A stretch of 64,000 bases of DNA, taken from positions 310,001-374,000 of the forward strand of contig JADJBX010000002.1 in assembly GCA_016703545.1 (NCBI GenBank), written 5' to 3'. Position 1 is the stretch's first letter, and each line of letters starts with the position of its first letter. The notes under the pieces were generated by a model, which was not told where the DNA came from, made no database searches, and saw nothing but the letters and a program-made list of their open reading frames with translations. This document shows, piece by piece, positions 56,421 to 64,000 of the stretch. This DNA comes from Candidatus Amarobacillus elongatus. GTDB taxonomy: Bacteria; Chloroflexota; Dehalococcoidia; Tepidiformales; Tepidiformaceae. The translations under genes were made by a program, and so were the position numbers.

Positions 56421-57296
56421 CTACCCGAAGCGCCCGCTGATGTAGTCCTCCGTCCGCTTGTCCAGCGGCCGGGTGAAAAGCTCCTCGGTCTTCCGGTACT
56501 CCACCAGCTGCCCCGAGACCTGCCCGTCCGTGAGCATGAACGCGGTGTAGTCGGAAACGCGGGCGGCCTGCTGCATGTTGTGCGTCACGATCACGATCGT
56601 GTACTCCTTCACGAGGTCGCGCATGAGGTCCTCGATCTTGAGCGTGGCGATGGGGTCGAGCGCCGAGCACGGCTCGTCCATGAGGATCACGTCCGGCTGG
56701 TTCGCGATGGCCCGCGCGATGCAGAGCCGCTGCTGCTGACCGCCGGAAAGCGCCAGCCCGGACTTCTTGAGGTTGTCCTTCACTTCGTCCCAGAGCGCCG
56801 CGCGGCGGAGGCAGCGTTCCACCAGCTCGCGCTGGTCGCCCTTGAAGCCGTTCACCTTCGCGCCAAACATCACGTTGTCGTGGATGCTCTTCGGGAACGG
56901 GTTCGGCTTCTGGAAGACCATCCCAATCCGCCGCCGCACCTCCACCGGGTCGATGTTCGAACCGTAGAGGTCCACCCCGTGGTATCGCAGGCTGCCTTCG
57001 ATGCGCGCCGTGGGGACGAGGTCGTTCATGCGGTTGATGGACCGAAGCAGCGTGCTCTTGCCACACCCCGAAGGGCCGATGAGCGCCGTCACCTTGCGCG
57101 CCGGGATTTTCATCGAGACGTTCGTCAGCGCCTGCTTCTGGCCGTACCAGAGGCTCAGGTTCTCGACCGAAAGGGCGACTTCGCCGGCCGGCTCCGTCAC
57201 CCGCTCCGAAACGGGCGGGGCATTCGTGGCGCGCAGGTCGCGCGGATCCGCCTGCTGGCCGGTCTCGGTCGGGCGGATGTTCAGGCTCTGCGTCAT
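56421..57296 (-). CDS. pstB: Phosphate ABC transporter ATP-binding protein
   Basis: A 291-residue PstB: ENLSLWYGQKQALTNVSM, Walker A GPSGCGKSTLLRSINRMNDLV, FQKPNPFPKSIHDNV, LSGGQQQRLCIARAI and MDEPCSALDPIATLKIEDLM are the PstB hallmarks. Its N-terminus has an unusual 40-residue Pro/Thr/Glu-rich extension. GGAGAACGACG precedes the ATG. It energises high-affinity phosphate import. Confidence 0.97.
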   Translation of the reverse strand: MTQSLNIRPTETGQQADPRDLRATNAPPVSERVTEPAGEVALSVENLSLWYGQKQALTNVSMKIPARKVTALIGPSGCGKSTLLRSINRMNDLVPTARIEGSLRYHGVDLYGSNIDPVEVRRRIGMVFQKPNPFPKSIHDNVMFGAKVNGFKGDQRELVERCLRRAALWDEVKDNLKKSGLALSGGQQQRLCIARAIANQPDVILMDEPCSALDPIATLKIEDLMRDLVKEYTIVIVTHNMQQAARVSDYTAFMLTDGQVSGQLVEYRKTEELFTRPLDKRTEDYISGRFG

Positions 57297-57323
57297 CGTC
57301 GTTCTCCTTTGCTCCGCGGCAGG

Positions 57324-58238
57324 CTAGCTGCGGCGGAACCGCTCGCGAATCAGGACGGCGACCAGGTTCAACCCGATCACCGCCACCATCAGGACGATGA
57401 TGGCCGCCGCGGCGTTCACCCGGAACGCCTCCTGTGGCAGCGTCGTCCAGTTGTAGATCTGGACCGGCATCACCGTGAAGCTGTCTCCAAGGCTCTTGTT
57501 GTCGAACGCGATGAAGGCGAACGCGCCGATCATGATCAGCGCCGCGGTTTCGCCCGCCGCCCGTGCAATCGCCAGGATTGTGCCCGTCATGATTCCCGGC
57601 AGCGCCCCGGGCAGCGTGTGGTACCACACGGTCTGCCAGCGCGATGCCCCCAACGCCAGTGACCCATCACGAATGCTTGGCGGCACCTGCCGGATTGCCT
57701 CGACCGAGGCGATGACCGTCATCGGCAGGATCATGAGCGCGAGCGTCAGCGACCCCGCGAGGATGGATCCGCCCATCTTCGGGATGACCGTGACGCCCAT
57801 GATCGTCAGGCCGCGCACGAAAATCGTCAGCCCGAGGATGCCGTAGATGATGCTCGGAACGCCCGCGAGGTTGGCGATGTTCAGGCGCACCGCCGCCGTC
57901 ACGCGCCCCTTCGGCGCGAACTCCTCGATGAAGACCGCCGTGCCCACGGCGACGGGGATGGCGAGGATCACCGTCGTGACCATCACCCACGCGCTCCCCA
58001 GGATCGACGACCGCAGCCCCGCGTTCGCCGCCCGACGCGACGGGTAGCTTGTGAGGAAGTCCCAGCTCAGCCGGCTGGCGCCCGTGTGAATGACGTCGTA
58101 CGCGAGGAATGCCAGCGCGAACACGCCGACGAGCGTGACCCCGAGCAACACCCAGCGCGACGCGCGCGAGACCATCTGCCGCCGCGCCACGGCCCCCTGC
58201 GCGCGGAGCGAGACCTCGGTGGTTTCTGCCGTACTCAT
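57324..58238 (-). CDS. pstA: Phosphate ABC transporter permease PstA
   Basis: A 304-residue permease with about six TM helices and the ABC-permease EAA loop region (AIRQVPPSIRDGSLALGASRWQTVWYHTLPGALPGIMTG). TYRGPTI-like end residues are replaced by LIRERFRRS. It overlaps pstC by ATGA and precedes pstB by 27 bases. Confidence 0.95.
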   Translation of the reverse strand: MSTAETTEVSLRAQGAVARRQMVSRASRWVLLGVTLVGVFALAFLAYDVIHTGASRLSWDFLTSYPSRRAANAGLRSSILGSAWVMVTTVILAIPVAVGTAVFIEEFAPKGRVTAAVRLNIANLAGVPSIIYGILGLTIFVRGLTIMGVTVIPKMGGSILAGSLTLALMILPMTVIASVEAIRQVPPSIRDGSLALGASRWQTVWYHTLPGALPGIMTGTILAIARAAGETAALIMIGAFAFIAFDNKSLGDSFTVMPVQIYNWTTLPQEAFRVNAAAAIIVLMVAVIGLNLVAVLIRERFRRS

Positions 58239-59188
58239 CAGTCGTACGCCTCACGGAACCGGTTGACGATGATCGTCGCCGCGACGTTCGTGGCGAAGGT
58301 GAGCAGGAACAGCATCGTCCCCACGGCGAAGAGCGACGTGTACTGGATGGTCCCGCGGGCGGCATCCCCAAGGCCCACCTGGAGCATGTACCCCGTCATC
58401 GTCTGCACGCTTTCGAGGGGCATGAGGGTGAGCGCGGGCGTCGATCCCGCGGCCACGGCCACGATCATCGTCTCGCCGATGACGCGGGCAATGGCCAGGA
58501 GAACAGCTGCGATGACGCCTCCCAGCGCCGCCGGGAACACGACCTTGATCGCCACTTCGAGCCGCGTCGCGCCGAGGCCGTAGGCGGCCTCACGCAGCTC
58601 GCGGGGTACGTTCGCCATCGCGTCCTCGGAGACGGAGGCGATGGTCGGCAGGATCATCACGGCCATCACCAGGCTCGCGCTCAGCGCGTTGAAGATCGGC
58701 ACCCGGTCCTGCCCGAGCAGCGGCCGGAGAAAGTCCTCCGTGATGAACGTCAGGGCGAAGAACGCGTACACGACGGTGGGAACGCCCGCCAGCGCCTCGA
58801 GCACCGGCTTCAGCACCTGCCGCACGCGCGGGTGGGCGTACTCGCTCATGTAGATTGCCGCCGCGAGCCCGAGGGGCAGCGCGAACACCAGGGACCAGAG
58901 CAGCACGTTCATCGTGCCAGCCACCAGCTCCCAGATGCCGAAGGTCTCGGGTTCGAAGAGTGGCTGCCACTGGGCCGTGAACAGGAACTCCGTGATGGGG
59001 ACATCGCCGAAGAACTTCACGGTCTCTTCGAGCAGGGTGAACGTGATGAGCAGCGTGGTGAGCAGCGAGATCCCGCCGCAGATCCAGAGCAGGCCCACGA
59101 TTCCGGTCTCGAACGGGCGCTTCCACGGGGAGCGCTGCAGCGTCCTCCGCAGTTCTTCCGCGTTGCCCGTCGTTGGAGATGCTGCCAT
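58238..59188 (-). CDS. pstC: Phosphate ABC transporter permease PstC
   Basis: A 316-residue permease: ALPLGLAAAIYMSEYAHPRVRQVLKPVLEALAGVPTVVYAFFAL is the typical PstC segment, and the EAA loop is NVPRELREAAYGLGATRLEVAIKVVFPAALGGVIAA. The ATG at 59188 is preferred; upstream in-frame sequence is Gly/Pro-rich and unlike PstC. It is about 145 bases after pstS, separated by a strong hairpin. Confidence 0.94.
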   Translation of the reverse strand: MAASPTTGNAEELRRTLQRSPWKRPFETGIVGLLWICGGISLLTTLLITFTLLEETVKFFGDVPITEFLFTAQWQPLFEPETFGIWELVAGTMNVLLWSLVFALPLGLAAAIYMSEYAHPRVRQVLKPVLEALAGVPTVVYAFFALTFITEDFLRPLLGQDRVPIFNALSASLVMAVMILPTIASVSEDAMANVPRELREAAYGLGATRLEVAIKVVFPAALGGVIAAVLLAIARVIGETMIVAVAAGSTPALTLMPLESVQTMTGYMLQVGLGDAARGTIQYTSLFAVGTMLFLLTFATNVAATIIVNRFREAYD

Positions 59189-59261
59189 ATCGCCTGTCCC
59201 TGGCCCCGGCCGGGCCACCGCGTTCACTGTCGCCCCCGCGCCCGGGGGCCTGGCCATGCCG

Positions 59262-59289
59262 GTCGCGCCCGGGCGAATCCGGGCGCGAC
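59262..59289 (-). repeat. Intercistronic hairpin between pstS and pstC
   Basis: A perfect 11-bp inverted repeat GTCGCGCCCGG / CCGGGCGCGAC (59262-59272 and 59279-59289) with a 6-nt loop. No T tract follows on the minus strand, so it is more likely an mRNA-stabilising or partial attenuation hairpin that lets the binding protein be made in excess over the permease. Confidence 0.55.
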
Positions 59290-59332
59290 AGGTCGAGTTC
59301 GACGCTGCGGGGGCGTACCCCCGCCATCAACG

Positions 59333-60360
59333 TTACCTGGGCAGGTAAGGGGCCACCTTTTCCTGCTGGGCCTTCAGAAGCTCCGCCGGCAGGCTGATGT
59401 AACCCACTTCCTTGGCCAGCTTTTCCATGTTGTCCACATAGAACTTCATGAAGCCAAGGACTTCCGGCTTTTCTTTCAGGAACGTTTGGGTCGTGTACAC
59501 GAACAGCGGCCGTGCAAGCGGCTTGTAGGTGCCGTTCAGCGCCGTGTCGAAGGTCGGCGCCACGCAGCCGGAACCACCGTTGACCTGCACCGCCTTCAGC
59601 TTCTTGCCGGCCTCCTCGAAGTAGGCGAAGCCGAAGTAGCCGATCGCGTTCTTGTCGCCCTCGATGCCCTTCACGAGCACGTTGTCGTCTTCCGAGGCCG
59701 TGCCGTCGGGCGGTGCGGCGGCTCCTTGCTCGCCTCACCCCGGAGCTTGATGGCTTCCTTGAAGTAGTCGAACGTCCCCGAGTCGGCGCCCGGGAAGTAG
59801 AACTTTACGTTCTCCGCCGGCCACGCCGGGTTGATATCGCTCCACTTCGATGCGCCGTCCTTCTGGAACAGCTTCTGAAGTTCGGCCGGCGTCATGCAGG
59901 TCGCCCACGTGTTCTGCGGGTTGACCACCACGGTCAGCGCGTCGATCGCGACCTGCACTTCGACGATGTCCGTGATGCCGGCGGCGGCGCACTTGTCCTT
60001 CTCGGTCTGGTTCATGGGCCGCGAGGCGTCGGAGACCTGGATCTCCTTGCGGCAGAACTTCTCGAAGCCGCCGCCCGTTCCCGAGAGCGCCACGTTCGCC
60101 CGCACGTTCTTCGCGACCTTGCTGAACTCCTCGGCCACGGCCTGCGAAATGGGGAACACGGTCGAAGAGCCGTCGATCTTCACCTCGCCCGAGAGCTTCC
60201 CGTAGTTGACCTTGCCCGCCGTCGAGGTCGTGCCGCCGGGGGCCTCCGTGGCCGTCGCGTCATCGTCATCGCCGCCACCGCAGGCGACGGCCACCATGGG
60301 CACCACCGCCACGGCCGCGATCAGCCCCAGCAGCCATGGGCGCCTGGTCCAATTCGTCAT
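59333..60360 (-). pseudogene. pstS: Phosphate-binding lipoprotein PstS, frame broken once
   Basis: The first frame has a lipobox (VAVACGGG), a Asp/Thr-rich linker and the PstS core: KIDGSSTVFPISQAVAEEF, LSGTGGGFEKFCRKEIQVSDASRPM and PGADSGTFDYFKEAI, the phosphate-binding loops. At 59708-59720, inside a CCGCCGCACCGCCC run, the frame shifts; the other frame continues PPDGTASEDDNVLVKGIEGDKNAIGYFGFAYF to the normal end. One extra base restores about 342 residues. GGAGTAGGGA precedes the ATG at 60360. Confidence 0.9.
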
Positions 60361-60744
60361 GTACTTCCCTACTCCTGTCACAACTCGGCGCCATGTCCGA
60401 CGCCCAGCAGACCGTAGATCCCACCTGTTAACAGTGAATGGGCGGGTCGTTAACGGACGTTTAATGCGGCTTCGTTTGAGGCCCTCCGCGGGTGCCCGTG
60501 CATCGCAAATGGGTGCAAGTGCCGCACTTTTTACAAAGCCCTTGCAGCACTCCCATCGCCCGGTTACCCGTGCCTGCGATGCTGACCGGGAAGGCGGGTG
60601 ATTACGGCCCACCTGCCCCATCCACCCTTCCGAGGTGCCGGGGCCCCGGCGCGCCAACCCCGACCCGGCTCAACCCGGGTGGCGTGGCCGGGCCGCCCGG
60701 CGCATACTGGATCAACACGCCGGCCGGTATAGGCGCGCCCCTCT
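60361..60744. other. Control region between pstS and the phoB-like gene
   Basis: This 384-base gap holds the divergent start regions of the pst operon and the two-component system. It includes a set of 11-bp-spaced repeats (listed separately) near the pstS side. On the phoB side I see no good -35/-10 pair; TATAGG at about 60728 is 11 bases before the ATG. No gene is supported here. Confidence 0.6.
60422..60465 (-). promoter_or_regulatory. PHO-box-like 11-bp direct repeats before pstS
   Basis: On the minus strand four consecutive 11-base units start ATTAAACG (60465), GTTAACGA (60454), GCCCATTC (60443) and GTTAACAG (60432). Units two and four share GTTAAC, exactly 22 bases apart; the first is a near match. 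Eleven-base direct repeats of a GTTCAC-like core are the known architecture of PhoP sites in actinobacteria. They lie about 62-105 bases ahead of pstS. Confidence 0.55.
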
Positions 60745-61425
60745 ATGGCCCAAAAAATCCTCGTCGTCGATGACGAACAGAACATTCGCGATCTCGCGGC
60801 CCTCTACCTCGAAAAAGAAGGCTTCGCCGTTGATTGCGCCCCCACCGGGATGGATGCCCTCGAGCGGTTCGACCACGTCCAGCCATCCCTCGTCATCCTC
60901 GATGTGATGATGCCCGGCATGGACGGCTTCCAGGTCTGTCGCGAAATCCGCCGCGGCCACGACGTCCCCATCCTCATGCTCACCGCCCGAAACGAGGACA
61001 TCGACAAGATCATTGGCCTCGAACTCGGCGCGGACGACTACATGACCAAGCCCTTCAATCCGCGGGAGATGGTCGCCCGCGTCCGCGCCATCCTCCGGCG
61101 CTTCGAAGGTGGCCGGAAGCCGCAGAACGCGCTTTCCGTCGCGAACCTCACCGTCGACAAGGCCCGCCGTGAAGCGCGCATCGACGAGGAGCTGCTTCCG
61201 CTGCGAACGAAGGAGTTCGACCTCCTCGTCGCATTCGCCGAAAACCCGGGCATCGCGCTCACCCGCGATCAGCTCCTGGGGACGGTCTGGGGGTACGAAT
61301 ACGCGGGGGAGACGCGCACCGTCGATGTGCACGTTCAGCACCTCCGCGCGAAGCTGGCTGGTGCGCGCGTCTCCATCGAGACCCTTCGCGGCGTTGGTTA
61401 CAAACTGGTTGAACTGGATTCCTGA
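60745..61425 (+). CDS. phoB: OmpR/PhoB-family response regulator
   Basis: A 226-residue two-domain regulator: receiver domain with ILVVDDE, the phospho-acceptor Asp53 in VILDVMMPGMDG, lysine in DYMTKPF, and a C-terminal winged helix (LPLRTKEFDLLVAFAENPG, TRTVDVHVQHLRAKL). Divergent to pstS and followed directly by a sensor kinase, it is most likely the phosphate-starvation regulator; the PhoB name rests on that context. Confidence 0.88.
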   Translation: MAQKILVVDDEQNIRDLAALYLEKEGFAVDCAPTGMDALERFDHVQPSLVILDVMMPGMDGFQVCREIRRGHDVPILMLTARNEDIDKIIGLELGADDYMTKPFNPREMVARVRAILRRFEGGRKPQNALSVANLTVDKARREARIDEELLPLRTKEFDLLVAFAENPGIALTRDQLLGTVWGYEYAGETRTVDVHVQHLRAKLAGARVSIETLRGVGYKLVELDS

Positions 61426-61449
61426 GCCGGACTGGGGAGGCCGGCGCGC

Positions 61450-62943
61450 ATGGGCAGCCTGCAGGTCCGCCTGTTCCTTACCTACCTCGTCATCATCGGC
61501 GTAACCCTCGGCCTCGCCGCCGTGAGTCTCTTTCTGCTGCTCGGCGGCTATCGCGACGAAATCTCCTACGGCAACCTCGAAGACGTCTCCACCCTCATCA
61601 ACGACAAGGCGAACTTCGAGCTGCGCGATGCCGCCGATTCCGGCTCCGGCACCGCCGATGGCCAGTACCTTCTCCTCGTCCTCTCCGCCGCGTTCAACCA
61701 GGGCGACCCCGTCGGCACGCGCAACACCACCGTCGCGGTCGTCGACCGCTCCGGACGCGTCATCGATTCCGCCTCCCCCGGTGACAGCGCCGCCCTCGAT
61801 GGCGCCACCGTCGAGCTCATCGAGGACCAGCCCAACGCCACCGGCGAGGCGGACCAGGGCGTCCGCTGCCGCATCGACCCGCCCTCCGGCGCGCCGCTCA
61901 TCTGTGTGAGCACCCCGCTGAGCCAGGCCGTGCTCGAAAAGTTCCCCGGCACGGACGCCACCGCCATCGTCGTGGCGCGCCCCGCGGCGGGGCTCGGCGA
62001 AGTGCTCGGCGACCTCATGCCCCGGCTGCTCTCGTCGGGCCTGATCGGCGTCGCCGCCGCCCTCGTGCTCGGCTTCCTGCTCTCCCAGAGCGTCGCCGCC
62101 CCGCTTCGTAACATCGCCCGCGCCGCGCGCAGCGTCGCCCGCGGGAACTATCGCCAGCGCGTCCCGGCTACCGGCCCCGCCGAGGTCCGCGACCTCGCCG
62201 CCAACTTCAACCGCATGACCGAAGAGGTCCAGCGCAGCCAGCAAACCCTCCGCGACTTCCTCGCCAACATCTCGCACGAGCTGAAGACACCCCTCACCTC
62301 CATTCGCGGCTTCAGCGAGGCCATGCTCGATGGCACCGTCGACGACCCCGCCGGCGTCGAGCGCTCGGCCCGCATCATCAGCAACGAATCCAACCGCGTC
62401 CTGCGCCTCGTCGAGGAGCTGCTCGACCTCTCCCGCATCGAAAGCGGCCAGGTGTCCATGCGCCAGGAGGAGGTTGACGTGCGCGAGCTCTTCGGCCACG
62501 TCGAGGAGATCTTCGCCCTGCGCAGCGAGGAGAGCGGCGTCGTGCTCGAAGTCCAGATTAGCGGCCGCACCGCCATCCGCGGCGACTTCGACCGCCTCGA
62601 ACAGGTGCTCAATAACCTGCTGGACAACGCCTTCCGGCACACCCCGCGGGGCGGCGTCGTCCGGCTGGTTTCGCGCGAAGTGCAACCCGGCTTCCTGCAG
62701 GTGACGGTCAGCGATACGGGCGAAGGGATCCCCGTCGATGACGTGCCCCACCTGTTCGAGCGGTTCTACCGCGCCAGCGGCCGGCCGAATGGCAAGGGCC
62801 ACGGCCTCGGCCTCGCGATAACGCGCGAAATCGTCCGAGCGCACGGCGGCGACATCTGGGCCACCAGCGAGCCCGGCCGCGGCACGACCTTCGTCTTCAC
62901 CCTGCCAGCCGCGGGCCGGCCGCCCGCCCGCGCGACCCGTTAG
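61450..62943 (+). CDS. phoR: Sensor histidine kinase (PhoR-like)
   Basis: A 497-residue membrane kinase: TM1 near the start (LFLTYLVIIGVTLGLAAVSLFLLL), an extracytoplasmic domain of about 170 residues, TM2, HAMP (SVAAPLRNIARAARSVARGNYRQRV), HisKA with FLANISHELKTPLTSI, then ATPase boxes NNLLDNAFRH, VSDTGEGIP and GHGLGLAITRE. It starts 24 bases after phoB with GGGGAGG upstream and should phosphorylate that regulator. It lacks a PAS domain, unlike E. coli PhoR. It converges on the next gene within six bases. Confidence 0.9.
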   Translation: MGSLQVRLFLTYLVIIGVTLGLAAVSLFLLLGGYRDEISYGNLEDVSTLINDKANFELRDAADSGSGTADGQYLLLVLSAAFNQGDPVGTRNTTVAVVDRSGRVIDSASPGDSAALDGATVELIEDQPNATGEADQGVRCRIDPPSGAPLICVSTPLSQAVLEKFPGTDATAIVVARPAAGLGEVLGDLMPRLLSSGLIGVAAALVLGFLLSQSVAAPLRNIARAARSVARGNYRQRVPATGPAEVRDLAANFNRMTEEVQRSQQTLRDFLANISHELKTPLTSIRGFSEAMLDGTVDDPAGVERSARIISNESNRVLRLVEELLDLSRIESGQVSMRQEEVDVRELFGHVEEIFALRSEESGVVLEVQISGRTAIRGDFDRLEQVLNNLLDNAFRHTPRGGVVRLVSREVQPGFLQVTVSDTGEGIPVDDVPHLFERFYRASGRPNGKGHGLGLAITREIVRAHGGDIWATSEPGRGTTFVFTLPAAGRPPARATR

Positions 62944-62949
62944 CACCCG

Positions 62950-63624
62950 TCAGCCGGGGTGGCCCACCGCCTCGGGCTCCTCCTCGGGGAGCTCGAGGCC
63001 CCGTTCCCACGCGAGCTGCTCCGCCAGCCGCTTCACTTCGCGCAGCATCTTCCACTCCATCAGGAACTGGCCCCACTCGAGGATGAGGAACGCGGCCACC
63101 GTCATTGGCGTCCAGCGGAAGTACCGGGCGTGCACCCGCGAGACGAAGCGCGTTCCGCCATCGCCGTCGGGGTACACCCCCAGCGCCCACGTGCTATCGA
63201 AGTCCAGGCCCGCATCCCGTCGTGGCCCCAGCACGAGGCACTCGCCCGGCGTCACGCCCCGGACCGTCATCGTGCCCTTCCCGTCGAGCACATCCCCCGC
63301 CGCGACGGACTGGTGCTCGGGCATGATCCGGGTCGCGTTTTCGACCTTCATCCCCAGCATCCGTTCGATGCTGACGAAGCTGTAGTACCCGCCCCGCGGC
63401 AGGTCACCGACCTGCGCCAGCCAGGGCCACACCAGCTCCGGCGGCGCCGCGATCCCGATCGCGCGGTTCGTGACGACGGTTGGACGTGGAATCTCATCGT
63501 CCAGGAGCATCGGCCGCGCGCGGTCGGCCGGCGTGCTCCCCCATTGCTGGAGCCGCGGCCGGGCGATTGCCGCGGCGCCCGTGGCTGCCACGGCGGCGAA
63601 GAGCAGGCGTCGGAGAAGAGCCAT
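62950..63624 (-). CDS. SRPBCC-like protein with N-terminal membrane/signal segment
   Basis: A 224-residue protein starting MALLRRLLFAAVAATGAAAIA, a signal or anchor. The body reads TNRAIGIAAPPELVWPWLAQVGDLPRGGYYSFVSIERMLG, the form of polyketide cyclase/START-like (SRPBCC) proteins that begin with i.i.apPe.VW.wL.Q.G..rgG.YS. Near the end, TPMTVAAFLILEWGQFLMEWKMLR is hydrophobic. The role is unknown. Its SD (GGAGG at 63632-63636) is seven bases from the ATG and lies inside a perfect hairpin. Confidence 0.65.
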   Translation of the reverse strand: MALLRRLLFAAVAATGAAAIARPRLQQWGSTPADRARPMLLDDEIPRPTVVTNRAIGIAAPPELVWPWLAQVGDLPRGGYYSFVSIERMLGMKVENATRIMPEHQSVAAGDVLDGKGTMTVRGVTPGECLVLGPRRDAGLDFDSTWALGVYPDGDGGTRFVSRVHARYFRWTPMTVAAFLILEWGQFLMEWKMLREVKRLAEQLAWERGLELPEEEPEAVGHPG

Positions 63625-63629
63625 CAGGA

Positions 63630-63666
63630 CACCTCCAGGCCCCGATGGTCGCCATCCCCGGAGGTG
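63630..63666 (-). promoter_or_regulatory. Hairpin masking the Shine-Dalgarno of the SRPBCC-like gene
   Basis: CACCTCC (read on the minus strand from 63666) pairs perfectly with GGAGGTG ending at 63630; within it GATGG pairs with CCATC around a CGA loop. The SD GGAGG is part of the outer 7-bp helix, so ribosome access would require melting or a ligand. Such a design is seen in RNA thermometers and translational riboswitches. Confidence 0.5.
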
Positions 63667-63712
63667 CATCAAAGGGCCCGGGGGGTTCGGCCTTCGGGCC
63701 CGTTCGGACCGC

Positions 63713-64000
63713 TCAGGCAAGCTCGGCCAGGGCGCGTTCGAGCAGCCCCGCCACGTCCGGCCACGAATACCACGGGTCGGTGCCGTTGAACGCTTTCCAA
63801 CCGTGGTAGATCACGCCCAGCTGCCAGAGCCAGAACGCGCGGAAGTAGGCCATACCGCCCAGCGGCTCGCCTGCCGCCGTCCCGTAGGCGCGCGCGAACG
63901 GCATCTCGTCCGCTTTCGCCCACGGCGCGCCCTTGAGCGCGCTCAGCGCCAGCAGTTGCCCCACGTCGGACCGCGGGTCGCTGATGCGTGCCTGCTCCCA
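63713..64000 (-). CDS. Phosphotransferase family protein, C-terminal part (5' truncated by window edge)
   Basis: The last 95 residues of an APH-fold protein. The first residues in the window, WEQARISDPRSDVGQLLALSALKGAP, are the end of the metal-binding DWExAxxGDPxxDL motif that is normal in the phosphotransferase/ACAD10-like family; the rest is the helical C-terminal lobe (FWLWQLGVIYHGWKAF). The start lies beyond the window. Members often act on small hydroxylated or CoA-related substrates, which cannot be judged here. Confidence 0.75.
   Translation of the reverse strand, partial: WEQARISDPRSDVGQLLALSALKGAPWAKADEMPFARAYGTAAGEPLGGMAYFRAFWLWQLGVIYHGWKAFNGTDPWYSWPDVAGLLERALAELA

Overview
The window is a very GC-rich, gene-dense bacterial chromosome segment with no phage, transposon or CRISPR. 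Gene content (type A2 cytochrome c oxidase with cupredoxins, nickel superoxide dismutase, many CGGG-type lipoproteins, high-affinity phosphate uptake, paired CaiB/BaiF CoA-transferases, two-subunit ExoVII, an EF-P with arginine at its tip) fits an aerobic member of the Chloroflexota, probably a Dehalococcoidia/Tepidiformales-like lineage. That placement is inferred from gene content, not from a marker-gene comparison.

Layout. 1-4.4 kb: end of cdsA, an epoxide-hydrolase-like enzyme, a DedA/VTT membrane protein, a degenerate GGDEF protein, a short N-acetylglutamate-synthase-like GNAT and a stand-alone 10-formyl-THF-hydrolase-like protein. 4.4-9.4 kb: class A PBP, then gatCA. 9.4-15.7 kb: MFS exporter, a rearranged DsbA locus, ruvA divergent from mutM, and an overlapping run of APH-like protein, unknown protein and S58 peptidase. 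15.8-21 kb: a surface double cupredoxin, then a leader RNA ending in an intrinsic terminator ahead of panD-panB-panC, opposed by the nickel SOD pair sodN-sodX. 21-31 kb: MBL hydrolase, an acyl-ligase/ACP/acyltransferase fusion, M20 peptidase, prepilin peptidase, hflX and two CoA-transferases. 31-39 kb: PHB-depolymerase-like esterase, the ctaCDE-plus-cupredoxin oxidase operon (minus strand) with divergent ctaG, and an enoyl-CoA hydratase. 39-45 kb: LysM lipoprotein, M28 peptidase lipoprotein, NUDIX, an oligopeptide ABC ATPase pair and tRNA-Lys/tRNA-Leu. 45-50 kb: a zinc-ribbon protein and a five-gene HAMP-receptor/Roadblock/DUF4388 cassette. 50-56 kb: PurN-like protein, xseBA, efp, M24 peptidase, aroQ and a Xer recombinase. 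55.5-63 kb: a complete phosphate regulon, phoU-pstB-pstA-pstC-pstS (minus) divergent from a phoB/phoR-like pair. 63-64 kb: an SRPBCC-like protein and the end of a phosphotransferase.

Two patterns cross the window. First, at least a dozen genes without a Shine-Dalgarno have a TANNNT-like hexamer 6-7 nt before the start codon, as expected for leaderless transcripts; other genes use ordinary GGAGG sites. Second, seven conserved genes (panB, panC, an M20 peptidase, a CoA-transferase, coxB, a NUDIX gene, pstS) are each split by one small frameshift, often in a G/C run. Consensus error is the simplest explanation, so they are annotated as broken but probably functional in the organism.

The most unusual items are the receptor/Roadblock/DUF4388 cassette, the DsbA locus whose two halves lie in swapped order, the terminator-ended leader before panD, and a hairpin that masks the ribosome-binding site of the gene starting at 63624.
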